Source: JANMDU01 sp031418715
Lineage (GTDB): Bacteria > Pseudomonadota > Gammaproteobacteria > Burkholderiales > Burkholderiaceae_C
DNA length: 64,000 bases
Assembly (NCBI GenBank): GCA_031418715.1
Contig: JANOJL010000066.1
Location: 124,001-188,000, forward strand
Reading direction: 5' to 3'
This document shows positions 25,462-33,997 of this stretch, in pieces. A program made the translations under genes and the position numbers. The first letter of the stretch is position 1. Each line of letters starts with the position of its first letter. The notes below the pieces were generated by a model, which saw nothing but the letters and a program-made list of their open reading frames with translations, was not told the origin of the DNA and ran no database searches.

Positions 25462-25495
25462 CTGACCTCAATTAATTTCTGACCCCAATTAATTT
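25462..25495. repeat. two tandem 17-base units at the rlmD stop codon
   Basis: Two adjacent units of CTGACC(T/C)CAATTAATTT (25462-25478 and 25479-25495) differ at one base. The rlmD stop codon lies inside the second unit. Similar CTGACCCCAATTAATT strings are found at the ends of some transposase-associated repeats, so this may be a scar. Confidence 0.6.
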
Positions 25496-26979
25496 TGCAA
25501 TTCAAACACCGCCATGCTCTCCACATGCGCCGTGTGCGGGAACATATTGATCACGCCTGCCGCCGTGCAACGATAGCCTGCTTGATCTACCAATACCCCT
25601 GCATCTCGCGCCAAGGTAGAAGGATTGCAGCTCACATAGACGATGCGATGCGGTGGCTGCCAATCGCCGATATTCACAGGCGCGGCCGGTTCTTCGCCTT
25701 CCACAACTTCAGGCACATTGCCCAAGCGTTGCTGATGAATCTGCGCCAGCGCCTTCACCAATGCAAATGCGCCTTCGCGCGGTGGATCGATCAACCAGCG
25801 ATTCGCAAAACCGTCATCCACCAGCATTTGTCCGGTCATGTCAAACAAATTACGCGCTACAAAATCAATAGCACCTTGCGCAGGTTTTATATCGGGGAGA
25901 GGCTGTTTTTCCTTAAAATTCTGCCCTTTATTCGCCAAGGTATTGGCTTTGGCACGCGCCACCAGCGTTTCGCTGCCCTCTATGCCCAACACCTCACGCG
26001 CTTGCGTGGCCAGCGGGAGCGTGAAATTGCCCAAACCACAAAACCAATCAATCACGCGATCCGTCTTTTGCACACCAAGCAAACGCAGCGCCCGCGCCAC
26101 CAGCACACGATTGATATGCGGATTGACCTGCGTGAAATCTGTGGGCTTGAAAGGCATGGTGATGCCGAATTCAGGCAAGGCGTAAGAAAGCACAGCACCG
26201 CCTTCATCGAGCAGCTTGACCGTCTCAGGCCCTTTGGATTGCAGCCACCACTGCACGCCATGCTTTGCGGTAAACGCGCGTAGTTGCGCGATATCGCCCT
26301 CAGATAATGGCTCCAAATGCCGCAGCACCATCGCCGTGACGCTGTCTCCGCAAGCCAATTCAATCTGCGGCAGCGTCTCGCGCGCATCCATGCCCTTTAT
26401 GAGCGACCGGAGGGGCAAGAGCATCGCGCTCACATGCGGTGGCAATACGATACAAGTCTTCATATCGGCCAAATAGCGGCTCGCCCGCTCATGAAAACCA
26501 ATCAGCACTTCGTCTTTCTTGCGCACAAACCGCACCGAAAGCCGCGCCCGATAGCGGTAGCCCCAATCGGGCCCTTGAATCGGACGCAGAATGAGCTCTG
26601 GCTTCACTTTCCCCAAATGCCAGAGCTGATCTTCCAGCGCGCGCTGCTTGATCGCCACCTGTGCGCTCGGCTCCAAATGCTGCATCTTGCAGCCGCCACA
26701 AGCGCCCACATGCAATCCAAAATGCGGACATTCCGGCTTCACGCGCAGGCTCGATGTGCGATGAATCGCCACCAAATCAGCACCTTCCCAGCTGCTCTTG
26801 CTGCGCTTGGTGATGGCGCTCACGCGCTCGCCGGGCAAAGCGCCGTCAATAAATACCACTTTGCCCTCTTCACTGCGCGCCACGCCCTGAGCTTCAATAT
26901 CGAGCGATTCGATCAAATACTCTTTGGGATCAGGCTGAGGGCCTTTGACTTTTTCTTTTTTGTTTTTACCGCGTGCCAT
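25489..26979 (-). CDS. rlmD: 23S rRNA (uracil-1939-C5)-methyltransferase
   Basis: SAM-dependent RNA m5U methyltransferase of the RumA/RlmD type, 496 residues. A TRAM-like domain occupies about residues 20-75. The 4Fe-4S cysteines C84, C94 and C97 lie in ECPHFG and ACGGCKMQH. The SAM fold begins with FCGLGNFTLPLA and the catalytic cysteine is in SCNPSTLARD. It is longer than E. coli RlmD (433); part of the excess, near residues 355-375, coincides with an E element. The stop codon lies in a tandem repeat. Confidence 0.94.
   Translation of the reverse strand: MARGKNKKEKVKGPQPDPKEYLIESLDIEAQGVARSEEGKVVFIDGALPGERVSAITKRSKSSWEGADLVAIHRTSSLRVKPECPHFGLHVGACGGCKMQHLEPSAQVAIKQRALEDQLWHLGKVKPELILRPIQGPDWGYRYRARLSVRFVRKKDEVLIGFHERASRYLADMKTCIVLPPHVSAMLLPLRSLIKGMDARETLPQIELACGDSVTAMVLRHLEPLSEGDIAQLRAFTAKHGVQWWLQSKGPETVKLLDEGGAVLSYALPEFGITMPFKPTDFTQVNPHINRVLVARALRLLGVQKTDRVIDWFCGLGNFTLPLATQAREVLGIEGSETLVARAKANTLANKGQNFKEKQPLPDIKPAQGAIDFVARNLFDMTGQMLVDDGFANRWLIDPPREGAFALVKALAQIHQQRLGNVPEVVEGEEPAAPVNIGDWQPPHRIVYVSCNPSTLARDAGVLVDQAGYRCTAAGVINMFPHTAHVESMAVFELQN
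25856..25917 (+). repeat. interspersed element E inside rlmD
   Basis: GCTACAAAATCAATAGC, then ACCTTGCGCAGG, then TTTTATATCGGGGAGAGGC, then TTTTTCCTTAAAA. It is antisense to rlmD, in frame, and encodes the segment near NFKEKQPLPDIKPAQG, between the second SAM-fold strand and VARNLFDM. Confidence 0.88.
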
Positions 26980-26991
26980 CAGATGTCCTCA

Positions 26992-27438
26992 TCATTTTTT
27001 TCCCGTCGAGCCATACCCGCCCTCGCCCCGTTCCGTGGGCGGAAACTCGTCCACCACATTGAATTGAGCCTGCGCCACCGGCACGATCACCAGTTGCGCA
27101 ATCCGCTCCAGCGGTTCAATCGTGAACGCGGTAGGCGAACGATTCCAAGCACTCACCATGAGCTGCCCTTGGTAATCACTGTCAATCAAGCCCACGAGAT
27201 TACCCAACACGATGCCATGCTTATGCCCCATCCCCGAACGCGGCAAAATCAGCGCCGCGTAACCGGGGTCTTTGAGCCACATGGCAATGCCGACCGGGAT
27301 GAGCTGCCAAGCGTTAGGTTGAAGCGTTAATGGCTCTTCTAGGCAAGCTCTTAGGTCTAAACCTGCGCTGCCTTCGGTGGCGTAGGCGGGAGGCAAGTTT
27401 TTTAGACGGTCGTCTAGGATTTTGATATCGATTTTCAT
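26992..27438 (-). CDS. dut: dUTP diphosphatase
   Basis: Trimeric dUTPase that removes dUTP and supplies dUMP. All five motifs are visible: GSAGLDLRA, PRSGMGHKHG, GLIDSDYQG, ERIAQLVI and RGEGGYGSTG. The ATG at 27438 gives 148 residues, the normal length; an in-frame extension to 27480 comes only from repeat D. It is 12 bases ahead of rlmD on the same strand. Confidence 0.97.
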   Translation of the reverse strand: MKIDIKILDDRLKNLPPAYATEGSAGLDLRACLEEPLTLQPNAWQLIPVGIAMWLKDPGYAALILPRSGMGHKHGIVLGNLVGLIDSDYQGQLMVSAWNRSPTAFTIEPLERIAQLVIVPVAQAQFNVVDEFPPTERGEGGYGSTGKK

Positions 27439-27461
27439 GGGGTTTCTTAAGATTTTTAATA

Positions 27462-27639
27462 CCGGACGCAGAAGGCGCAAAAGTTACGCAGAAGACGCAA
27501 AAAATACCAGTACAAGAAATACAAAAAAGAATTCTGCTGTGTATTTCAAACTATTCTGTATTTTTTGAATTTTTCTTCTGAATTTTTCTTCTGAATTTTT
27601 TTGCGTCTTCTGCGTAACTTTTGCGCCTTCTGCGTCCGG
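27462..27639. repeat. repeat D with 43-bp perfect inverted arms
   Basis: Two perfect 43-base inverted arms (27462-27504 and 27597-27639) enclose a 92-base A+T-rich loop. The arms are built from tandem short motifs of the type CGCAGAAGACGCAAAA. The loop holds repeated GAATTTTTCTTCT units. It fills the gap between coaBC and dut and could form a very stable hairpin in RNA. A related copy lies at 33353-33456. Confidence 0.9.
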
Positions 27640-27656
27640 AAGTTGGTATTCGATTT

Positions 27657-28892
27657 TCACTTCATCCGAGCAGCGATTTCAGCCACCAGCAGCCGAGCCA
27701 ATTGAAGCTTAGGCGCGCGCTCAATCGCTTTCACGCCACTCGCATCCACCAGCAGCAAAGCATTGTCGTCCTGCCCAAACGTACTTGGCCCGATGTTGCC
27801 TACCAGCAGTGGCACGCCTTTGCGGATACGTTTAGCGCGAGCATTCGCTTCCAGATCTTCGCTCTCCGCCGCGAAGCCCACGCAATACAGTTCGCCTTTT
27901 CTTGCGCGATCAGATTTTGCAATCGTGGCCAAAATATCTGAGTTCTCAACAAACTGAAGTTGCGGCGTGTTTCCAGAGCCATCTTTCTTGATTTTCTGCT
28001 CAGCGGCATTCGCAGGTCGCCAGTCAGCCACCGCAGCACATGCTATAAAAATATGAGCACTCTGTGCAGGTTCTATAACGGCTTGAAGCATATTTTGTGC
28101 AGATTTCACATCAATCCGAGTGACGCCACGCGGTGTGGGTAGATGCACAGGGCCTGCAATCAGCGTGACTTCCGAGCCCGCTTCACGCGCCGCACGTGCA
28201 ATCGCAAAACCCATCTTCCCGCTGGATAAATTGGTGATGCCGCGCACGGGGTCAATCGCCTCATAGGTTGGCCCAGCCGTAACCACCACATGCTTGCCCG
28301 CAAGCAGCTTGGGCTGAAAAAATGCGATCACTTCTTCCAACAATTCCGCCGCTTCCAACATCCGCCCATCGCCCGTCTCCCCACAAGCCTGAAAGCCTGA
28401 GCCCACGCCCAGCAGATGCGCGCCATCGGAGCTAAGTTGCTGCAAATTGCGCTGCGTGGCAGGATGACTCCACATCTCGCGGTTCATGGCCGGCGCAATC
28501 AAGAGTGGCACAGGCTCTGCGCCGCCTTGCACCGAGTCTTCCCGAGGTCGTGCCAAACACATCAGCGACAACAAATCATCCGCCTGCCCATGCAAGAGCT
28601 TAGCCATGAAATCTGCGCTCGCTGGTGCAATCAAAATGCAATCGGCCTCGCGCGCGAGGTTGATGTGCGGCATGTTGTTTTCTTCACGCGCATCCCACTG
28701 GCTGGTGTACACCGTGCGCGTGGAGAGCGCCTGCATCGTCACCGGCGTGACGAACTGCTCTGCCCCTGCCGTCATCACCACCTGCACCGTCGCACCCTCT
28801 TTGATCAGCGCTCTGCAAAGCTCCGCCGCCTTGTAGCAAGCGATGCCGCCTGAGAGGCCCAGAACGATGTGTTTACCGAGGAGAGATTGCAT
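27657..28892 (-). CDS. coaBC: bifunctional phosphopantothenoylcysteine decarboxylase / phosphopantothenate-cysteine ligase
   Basis: Two steps of coenzyme A synthesis in one 411-residue protein. The N-terminal flavoprotein decarboxylase shows GLSGGIACYKAAEL and PAMNREMW. The C-terminal ligase starts at about residue 190 with VTAGPTYEAIDPVRGITN and contains CAAVADWRP and a KIKK motif. An E element overlaps the segment SAQNMLQAVIEPAQSAHIF without obviously lengthening the protein. It lies eight bases after dnaQ. Confidence 0.96.
   Translation of the reverse strand: MQSLLGKHIVLGLSGGIACYKAAELCRALIKEGATVQVVMTAGAEQFVTPVTMQALSTRTVYTSQWDAREENNMPHINLAREADCILIAPASADFMAKLLHGQADDLLSLMCLARPREDSVQGGAEPVPLLIAPAMNREMWSHPATQRNLQQLSSDGAHLLGVGSGFQACGETGDGRMLEAAELLEEVIAFFQPKLLAGKHVVVTAGPTYEAIDPVRGITNLSSGKMGFAIARAAREAGSEVTLIAGPVHLPTPRGVTRIDVKSAQNMLQAVIEPAQSAHIFIACAAVADWRPANAAEQKIKKDGSGNTPQLQFVENSDILATIAKSDRARKGELYCVGFAAESEDLEANARAKRIRKGVPLLVGNIGPSTFGQDDNALLLVDASGVKAIERAPKLQLARLLVAEIAARMK
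28042..28100 (+). repeat. E-element sequence inside coaBC
   Basis: GCTATAAAAATATGAGC, then ACTCTGTGCAGG, then TTCTATAACGGCTTGAAGC follow the E pattern closely. It is antisense to coaBC and in frame. From remembered homologues the protein appears not to be longer here, so the element seems to have replaced rather than added codons. Confidence 0.75.
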
Positions 28893-28900
28893 CGTGGGCC

Positions 28901-29611
28901 TTAAGCTGTTTGCGTTTCACGCCACACCGTCTTACCGCCGCTGGCTTTGTCGATTTGCTTGAGCACATCTTCATGCGCAGCCAATTCAGCTTCGCTCGGT
29001 TGGAGGATGATGAGCTCTAGCGCTGAGAAGTCTGCTTTAACAGCGCCTGCCCCGCTCGCTTGGTGGGCGCTGTGCGAGTCGATGAGCAAAGCATCTTGCC
29101 CGCGGGTGAGGTTAATGTAGACCTCGGAGAGCAGTTGCGCATCGAGCAAAGCGCCGTGCAGAGTGCGGTTGGAATTGTCCACCCCCATGCGTTCGCACAG
29201 AGCGTCTAGCCCGTTGCGTTTACCGGGATACAGCTCTTTGGCCATGGCCAGAGAATCGGTGATTTTTGCGACATGCGTGCTGAACTTGGGCAGGCCGGCG
29301 CGCTGCAATTCTGCATCCAGAAAGCCAACGTCAAACGGGGCGTTGTGAATGATGATTTCTGCGTCTTGCACAAAAGCTAAGAACTCTTGTGCGATCTCGG
29401 GGAATTTGGGTTTGTCGGCAAGAAAATCTGTCGTCAAGCCATGCACGCGCAACGCATCTTCATGGCTGTCGCGTTCTGGGTTAATGTAGCAATGAAAATC
29501 GTTGCTGGTGAGCTTGCGATGAATCATCTCCACGCAGGCTAAGTTCAAAACGCGATCACCAGTGGCAGGAGAGAGGCCGGTGGTTTCAGTATCTAGGAAA
29601 ATTTGGCGCAT
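28901..29611 (-). CDS. dnaQ: DNA polymerase III epsilon subunit
   Basis: Proofreading 3'-5' exonuclease of the replicative polymerase, 236 residues. ExoI (FLDTETTGLSP), ExoII (HNAPFDVGFLD) and ExoIII (HGALLDAQLLSEVY) motifs are intact, with the catalytic acidic residues and the ExoIII histidine. The C-terminal tail, which binds the alpha subunit in homologues, is Ala/Gln-rich. It lies just ahead of coaBC on the same strand. Confidence 0.95.
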   Translation of the reverse strand: MRQIFLDTETTGLSPATGDRVLNLACVEMIHRKLTSNDFHCYINPERDSHEDALRVHGLTTDFLADKPKFPEIAQEFLAFVQDAEIIIHNAPFDVGFLDAELQRAGLPKFSTHVAKITDSLAMAKELYPGKRNGLDALCERMGVDNSNRTLHGALLDAQLLSEVYINLTRGQDALLIDSHSAHQASGAGAVKADFSALELIILQPSEAELAAHEDVLKQIDKASGGKTVWRETQTA

Positions 29612-29684
29612 GCATCAATCATACTAGGCTGATTGCGCCCTCAGCGCATCTCACCGGGTGCAATAACAGGGGATACGAAGCGAG

Positions 29685-30953
29685 CTAACGGAATTTAAAG
29701 TTTTCGAGTGCGATGGACTCACTCGTATCTTCGCTGCGTATCGCCACCCTTGAACGGAACCGGCGGGCATCTTGCGCCAATTCAAACGCTTCGTGCAAGA
29801 TATCCTGAGCTGCCGAAAGCGTGTCGTAGCGACTGAGCAGCGTTTCACTGGCGTTGTGCTGCGCTTGCTCATCCCATTTTCCAGACATTCGAGCGATGCC
29901 AATGCCAATCTCTGCATTGAACAACTCACCCTTGTCGTCTGGATCGATCAAATAGGGGCGCCTAAGGTTGACGGCCATGCGCAGACCCAGGGAGCGAAGC
30001 ATGCGCCGATTTCGCACGCGATCGATGACCACAACAAAACCATGGGTGCCATATCTGCCAACGAGATCATTGCTGCAAAGATGATTGATGCGCATCGCCA
30101 TGGAGTAGACGACCTGCTCCAAGCCTTGATTGTTGTGGGTTTGCTTGGCCAAATTTGCATTGGAAAAATCAATGCCTATCACCGTAAGCTCTTTTCTTTG
30201 GCGTTTGGCGCGTAGAACTGCATCATCGATCTTCCGAATCAGGGCCGTGCCTGTCCAAAGCTGAGTTAAAAGATCCTTGTCGTTGGTCATGGCCAAACTT
30301 TGCTGCATTTGCACCTTCGTCGCATGGCGCCGCCGCAACACTTGAAAGCTGATGACGACATAAGCCATGCACAAAAACGCCGTGAGCGCCTGCATGCTTG
30401 GAGTCATCATTTGCAGCTGAAGCGCCGTGGCATACAAACCACTGATTGCAAAAACCAGCAGGGTGCAAGCCGCAAGCATCGGTAATGCGAAACTGTCGCC
30501 GGCCAGCCAAGCTCGCAGCGTTAGCCAGCAAGACAAAAATGCGACCGAGATGACCACCACAGCTTGAACTTCAAGGGCCGATGTCTGGTCGGGCCAAAAG
30601 GCGGCAAGTACCGCCAACGCAGAGACCAGAGCCAAAGCAGACATTCCCCAGTTGATCAGGCGATCGCGATACTCCGCTCGAAGAAAACTGCGCAAACCAA
30701 GGGTGGAGGCGCATGCCGAAATGGGCATGACCAGCAAGAGAGAAAACGAGCGCGTCTTGGGCGATAGTTCAGGCCAAGCCATCTGACCCATTCCGCTTGC
30801 CAAAAATATAGCGACGAATGTCAGCGCGTTAACCACCGCAATGTTTAACACCTGCGGTCTGCGATAGGCTGCGGCGAAGAAAAATGATAGGAGAATGTAC
30901 GAAAAGTACACCCCTAGGCAGGCACTCCATATGGCGACTTCGAAAACACTCAC
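29685..30953 (-). CDS. membrane protein with degenerate GGDEF domain
   Basis: A 422-residue protein with about six or seven transmembrane helices (residues 5-215) and a C-terminal GGDEF-fold domain. The domain opens with NDKDLLTQLWTG and shows the IGIDFSNAN strand, but the signature GG(D/E)EF is replaced by YGTHGF, so diguanylate cyclase activity is very unlikely. It may bind a nucleotide or act as a scaffold. The GTG at 30953 is preferred, because AGGGG lies seven bases ahead. The only upstream in-frame start is a TTG without a ribosome binding site. Confidence 0.8.
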   Translation of the reverse strand: MSVFEVAIWSACLGVYFSYILLSFFFAAAYRRPQVLNIAVVNALTFVAIFLASGMGQMAWPELSPKTRSFSLLLVMPISACASTLGLRSFLRAEYRDRLINWGMSALALVSALAVLAAFWPDQTSALEVQAVVVISVAFLSCWLTLRAWLAGDSFALPMLAACTLLVFAISGLYATALQLQMMTPSMQALTAFLCMAYVVISFQVLRRRHATKVQMQQSLAMTNDKDLLTQLWTGTALIRKIDDAVLRAKRQRKELTVIGIDFSNANLAKQTHNNQGLEQVVYSMAMRINHLCSNDLVGRYGTHGFVVVIDRVRNRRMLRSLGLRMAVNLRRPYLIDPDDKGELFNAEIGIGIARMSGKWDEQAQHNASETLLSRYDTLSAAQDILHEAFELAQDARRFRSRVAIRSEDTSESIALENFKFR

Positions 30954-31116
30954 ACGGTTGCCCCTAGTTGATAACGTTCGCCAAAGTTGACGCAGTGAAA
31001 CTTTGGTGCTCAACAGCCAAAACAAAGATTCAATGCTTACATTGATTACATCCTATGACAATGCTGACCACTCAGGTCATGGCGTTTTCACCAATACGCT
31101 CAGCTAAAAATGAGCT

Positions 31117-31455
31117 TCAGTGATTCTCTTTCGCATGGTTGATGGTGTAGCGTGGAATCTCCACCACCAGATCTTTCTGAGCAACAAACGCTTGACAAGA
31201 CAAACGCGAATTCGGCTCTAGCCCCCAAGCGCGGTCGAGCAGATCTTCTTCGTTTTCATCCAGCTCATTGAGCGTGTTGAAGCCTTCGCGCACGATGATG
31301 TGGCAGGTGGTGCAGGCGCAGCTCATGTCGCAGGCGTGTTCGATGTTGATGCCGTGCTCGAGCAGGGCTTCGCAGATGCTGTCGCCCACGTTGGCTTTGA
31401 TCTCTGCGCCTTGCGGGCAGATTTCGACATGGGGGAGGATTTTGATGATGGGCAT
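31117..31455 (-). CDS. fdx: ISC-type 2Fe-2S ferredoxin
   Basis: Adrenodoxin-type ferredoxin that supplies electrons for iron-sulfur cluster assembly. The four ligands C42, C48, C51 and C87 have the expected Cx5Cx2C...C spacing. The product is 112 residues. It is the last gene of the isc operon here, eight bases after hscA; no iscX gene follows. Confidence 0.97.
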   Translation of the reverse strand: MPIIKILPHVEICPQGAEIKANVGDSICEALLEHGINIEHACDMSCACTTCHIIVREGFNTLNELDENEEDLLDRAWGLEPNSRLSCQAFVAQKDLVVEIPRYTINHAKENH

Positions 31456-31463
31456 ATTGCGCC

Positions 31464-33320
31464 TTAGACGTTATCGATGGTTTTTCCGGTGAGTGCGCGC
31501 TGGATGCCCGCATTCATGCGCTCGGCGGCGAAGGCTTCGGTGCCTTTGGCCAGCGCCTCTGTAGCTGCTTCGACTTCGGCCGCGCTCTCAGACGTTTTGC
31601 CTGCGATGGTGGCTTGGATCAGCACTTCGATGGTGGAGCGCTCTACCTCCGATAGCAAATCGCCATCAGCGGCTAGAGCCGAGCGCGTGGCCAGCACCAG
31701 CCGGTCGGCGTCTAGCCTGGCTTCGGCCAATGCGCGAGCGGCCATGTCTTCGGCTGCAGTGCCAAAACTGTCTTGCAGCATGCGGGCAATCTCGTCGTCT
31801 GAGAGGCCGTAGCTGGGCTTGACGTCAATACTGGTTTCTACACCGCTGACTTGCTCCTTCGCATCGACCTTGAGCAAACCATCGGCATCCACGGTGAAAG
31901 TCACGCGGATACGCGCTGCGCCTGCCACCATCGGCGGGATGCCGCGCAATTTAAAACGGGCTAGGCTGCGGCAATCTTTCACGAGATCGCGCTCACCTTG
32001 AATCACATGCAAATCTAAAGCGGTTTGGCCATCTTGATAGGTGGTGAAATCTTGCGCCATCGCGGTGGGGATGGTGGTGTTGCGCGGGATGATGCGCTCA
32101 GACAAGCCGCCCATGGTTTCAATCCCGAGGGAAAGCGGAATCACATCGAGCAACAGCAACTCGCCTTGCGGATTGTTGCCTGCAAGCTGGTTGGCAGAAA
32201 TCGCCGCACCGAGCGCCACGACTTCATCAGGATTCAAATTATTCAGCGGTGGTTTGCCGAAGAACTCTTCAACAGCCTTTTGCACCTGCGGCATACGCGT
32301 GGAGCCGCCGACCATCACCACGCCTTCGATGTCATCCTTCGTGAGCTTTGCATCGCGCAACGCTTTGCGCACCGCTTGCATCGTCTTGGCAGTGAGGTGC
32401 GCAGTGATCTGCTCGAAATCTGCTTTTTTGATAGAAAAAGAGCTTCTGCCCTCTGTATTTTCTGCGTCAAGCGCTACCAAATCAGTAGCGGATAGCTGCT
32501 CTTTGACACTGCGAGCGAGCGCCTTGATCTGCGCTTTCTCAGCGGGTGTGTCTGCCGTTTTAGCGATCTGCGCGAGGATGAGCTCTGCCAGCGCAGCGTC
32601 GTAATCATCACCGCCCAGCGCAGAATCTCCGCCAGTGGCCAACACCTCAAACACGCCTTTTGTGAGCCGCAGAATCGAAATATCAAAGGTGCCGCCGCCC
32701 AAGTCATACACGGCATAAATGCCCTCTGAGGCGTTGTCTAGCCCATACGCAATCGCAGCAGCAGTCGGTTCGTTGATCAGGCGCAGCACATTCAAGCCCG
32801 CAAGCTGCGCAGCATCTTTGGTGGCTTGGCGCTGCGCATCGTCAAAATACGCAGGCACGGTGATGACCGCGCCATAAATGTCTTCATCAAACGTGTCTTC
32901 GGCGCGAAAACGCAGCGTCGCCAAAATCTCCGCGCTGACTTCCACCGGAGATTTTGGGCCATGCAGTGTTTCGATTTTCACCATGCCCGGCTCAGCGATC
33001 AGCTTGTAGGGCAGCTTGTCAAAGCCTGCGATATCGTTGAGCCCACGCCCCATGAGACGCTTCACAGACGCTATTGTATTCATAGCATCTTGCGCAGTAT
33101 TCATAAGGGCTAGATGCCCAATTTTCCTTTTATCATCAGGTAAATAACGCACGACGGATGGCAGAATCACCCTGCCCTCATCATCTGGCAAACACTCGGC
33201 GACGCCATTGCGCACAGCGGCTACTAGCGAATGCGTCGTGCCCAGATCAATGCCAATCGCAATGCGTCGCTCATGCGGATTGGGGCTTGCGCCCGGTTCG
33301 GAGATTTGCAGGAGAGCCAT
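31464..33320 (-). CDS. hscA: Hsp70-type chaperone HscA
   Basis: Specialised Hsp70 that, with HscB, helps transfer clusters from IscU. The ATPase domain shows IGIDLGTTHSLVA, VYDLGGGTFDISIL and VMVGGSTRMP. The linker and substrate domain follow from DVIPLSLGIETMGG. Length 618 matches E. coli HscA (616). Two E-like stretches lie inside the gene, at residues about 65-84 and 278-297. A repeat D copy separates it from hscB, so expression could be uncoupled from the upstream isc genes. Confidence 0.96.
   Translation of the reverse strand: MALLQISEPGASPNPHERRIAIGIDLGTTHSLVAAVRNGVAECLPDDEGRVILPSVVRYLPDDKRKIGHLALMNTAQDAMNTIASVKRLMGRGLNDIAGFDKLPYKLIAEPGMVKIETLHGPKSPVEVSAEILATLRFRAEDTFDEDIYGAVITVPAYFDDAQRQATKDAAQLAGLNVLRLINEPTAAAIAYGLDNASEGIYAVYDLGGGTFDISILRLTKGVFEVLATGGDSALGGDDYDAALAELILAQIAKTADTPAEKAQIKALARSVKEQLSATDLVALDAENTEGRSSFSIKKADFEQITAHLTAKTMQAVRKALRDAKLTKDDIEGVVMVGGSTRMPQVQKAVEEFFGKPPLNNLNPDEVVALGAAISANQLAGNNPQGELLLLDVIPLSLGIETMGGLSERIIPRNTTIPTAMAQDFTTYQDGQTALDLHVIQGERDLVKDCRSLARFKLRGIPPMVAGAARIRVTFTVDADGLLKVDAKEQVSGVETSIDVKPSYGLSDDEIARMLQDSFGTAAEDMAARALAEARLDADRLVLATRSALAADGDLLSEVERSTIEVLIQATIAGKTSESAAEVEAATEALAKGTEAFAAERMNAGIQRALTGKTIDNV
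32430..32489 (-). repeat. E-element variant inside hscA (distal copy)
   Basis: GCTACTGATTTGGTAGC, then GCTTGACGCAG, then AATACAGAGGGCAGAAGC, then a TTTTTCTATC tail. It is sense to hscA and encodes about residues 278-297. This part of HscA is variable and a few residues longer than in E. coli. Confidence 0.7.
33070..33128 (+). repeat. E-element sequence inside hscA (proximal copy)
   Basis: GCTATTGTATTCATAGC, then ATCTTGCGCAGTATTC, then ATAAGGGCTAGATGCC. It is antisense to hscA and encodes the residues before the conserved NTI-SVKRLMGR block. Aligned by eye with remembered E. coli HscA, the protein length is unchanged here. Confidence 0.72.
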
Positions 33321-33352
33321 GAATTGGTTTTATTGGATAGGAGAGATTTTTT

Positions 33353-33456
33353 GGACGCAGAAGACGCAAAGGTTTCGCAGAGGGCGCAGAAGAAAACAGC
33401 CAAATTTTGAATTTCTTTTCTGCGTCTTCTGCGTAACTTTTGCGTCCCCTGCGTCC
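33353..33456. repeat. repeat D copy between hscB and hscA
   Basis: Imperfect 39-base inverted arms (33353-33391 and 33418-33456) made of the same CGCAGAAGACGCAAA-type units as the copy beside dut, with a short 26-base loop. It interrupts the isc operon between hscB and hscA. The hairpin could end or stabilise the transcript; this is inference. Confidence 0.88.
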
Positions 33457-33478
33457 GATATTTGGTTTTGAATGTGGT

Positions 33479-33997
33479 CTATTGTCCCAAAAGCTCAAAG
33501 CGCCGATCAATATCTGCTTGGAATTTCTGGATAAATAAAAGGGCTCTCACGGCTTGGGCGGCGGCTGAGTAGTCTTTGGATTGATCAATCAATTGCTCTG
33601 CTTTTGATAGCTGCTCTCGCAGAATTTTTGCCGCCTGATGGCTGATTTCATCTAAATTCTCTTCCGTGGAAGCCTCTTCCAGCGCTTCGCGCAGCTCCAT
33701 TTGCTGCATTAAGAAGGCGGCTGGCATCGCAGTGTTGCTCTCGGCATTGATCGGCGCACCGTGCAGCTCGCAGAGGTAAGCAGCACGTTGCACCGGGTCT
33801 TTAAGGCGTTGATAAGCCTCATTGATCCGCACGCTCCATTGCATCGCGATGCGCTGTGTTGCTGCACCTTGGGCGGCAAACTTATCGGGATGTGCCTCGC
33901 GCTGTAGCTCTTTCCAACGAGCATCTAGCTGAGCGCGGTCTTGGTCGAATTGAGCAGGTAGGGCAAAAAGCTCAAAGTCGGTAGATTGGAGATTCAT
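33479..33997 (-). CDS. hscB: co-chaperone HscB
   Basis: J-domain partner of HscA that recruits IscU. The J-domain motif HPDKF is present with YQRLKDPVQRAAYL after it, and a C-terminal three-helix region from about residue 90. The ATG at 33997 overlaps the iscA stop (TGATG); a GTG just upstream is less likely. The product is 172 residues, normal for HscB. Confidence 0.94.
   Translation of the reverse strand: MNLQSTDFELFALPAQFDQDRAQLDARWKELQREAHPDKFAAQGAATQRIAMQWSVRINEAYQRLKDPVQRAAYLCELHGAPINAESNTAMPAAFLMQQMELREALEEASTEENLDEISHQAAKILREQLSKAEQLIDQSKDYSAAAQAVRALLFIQKFQADIDRRFELLGQ

Noticed and set aside
25495..26283. 262-codon plus-strand frame opposite rlmD
   Set aside because: Antisense shadow of a well-supported gene with no recognisable domain.
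27439..27480. N-terminal extension of dut
   Set aside because: The extra codons come from the inverted arm of repeat D and are absent from the dUTPase family.
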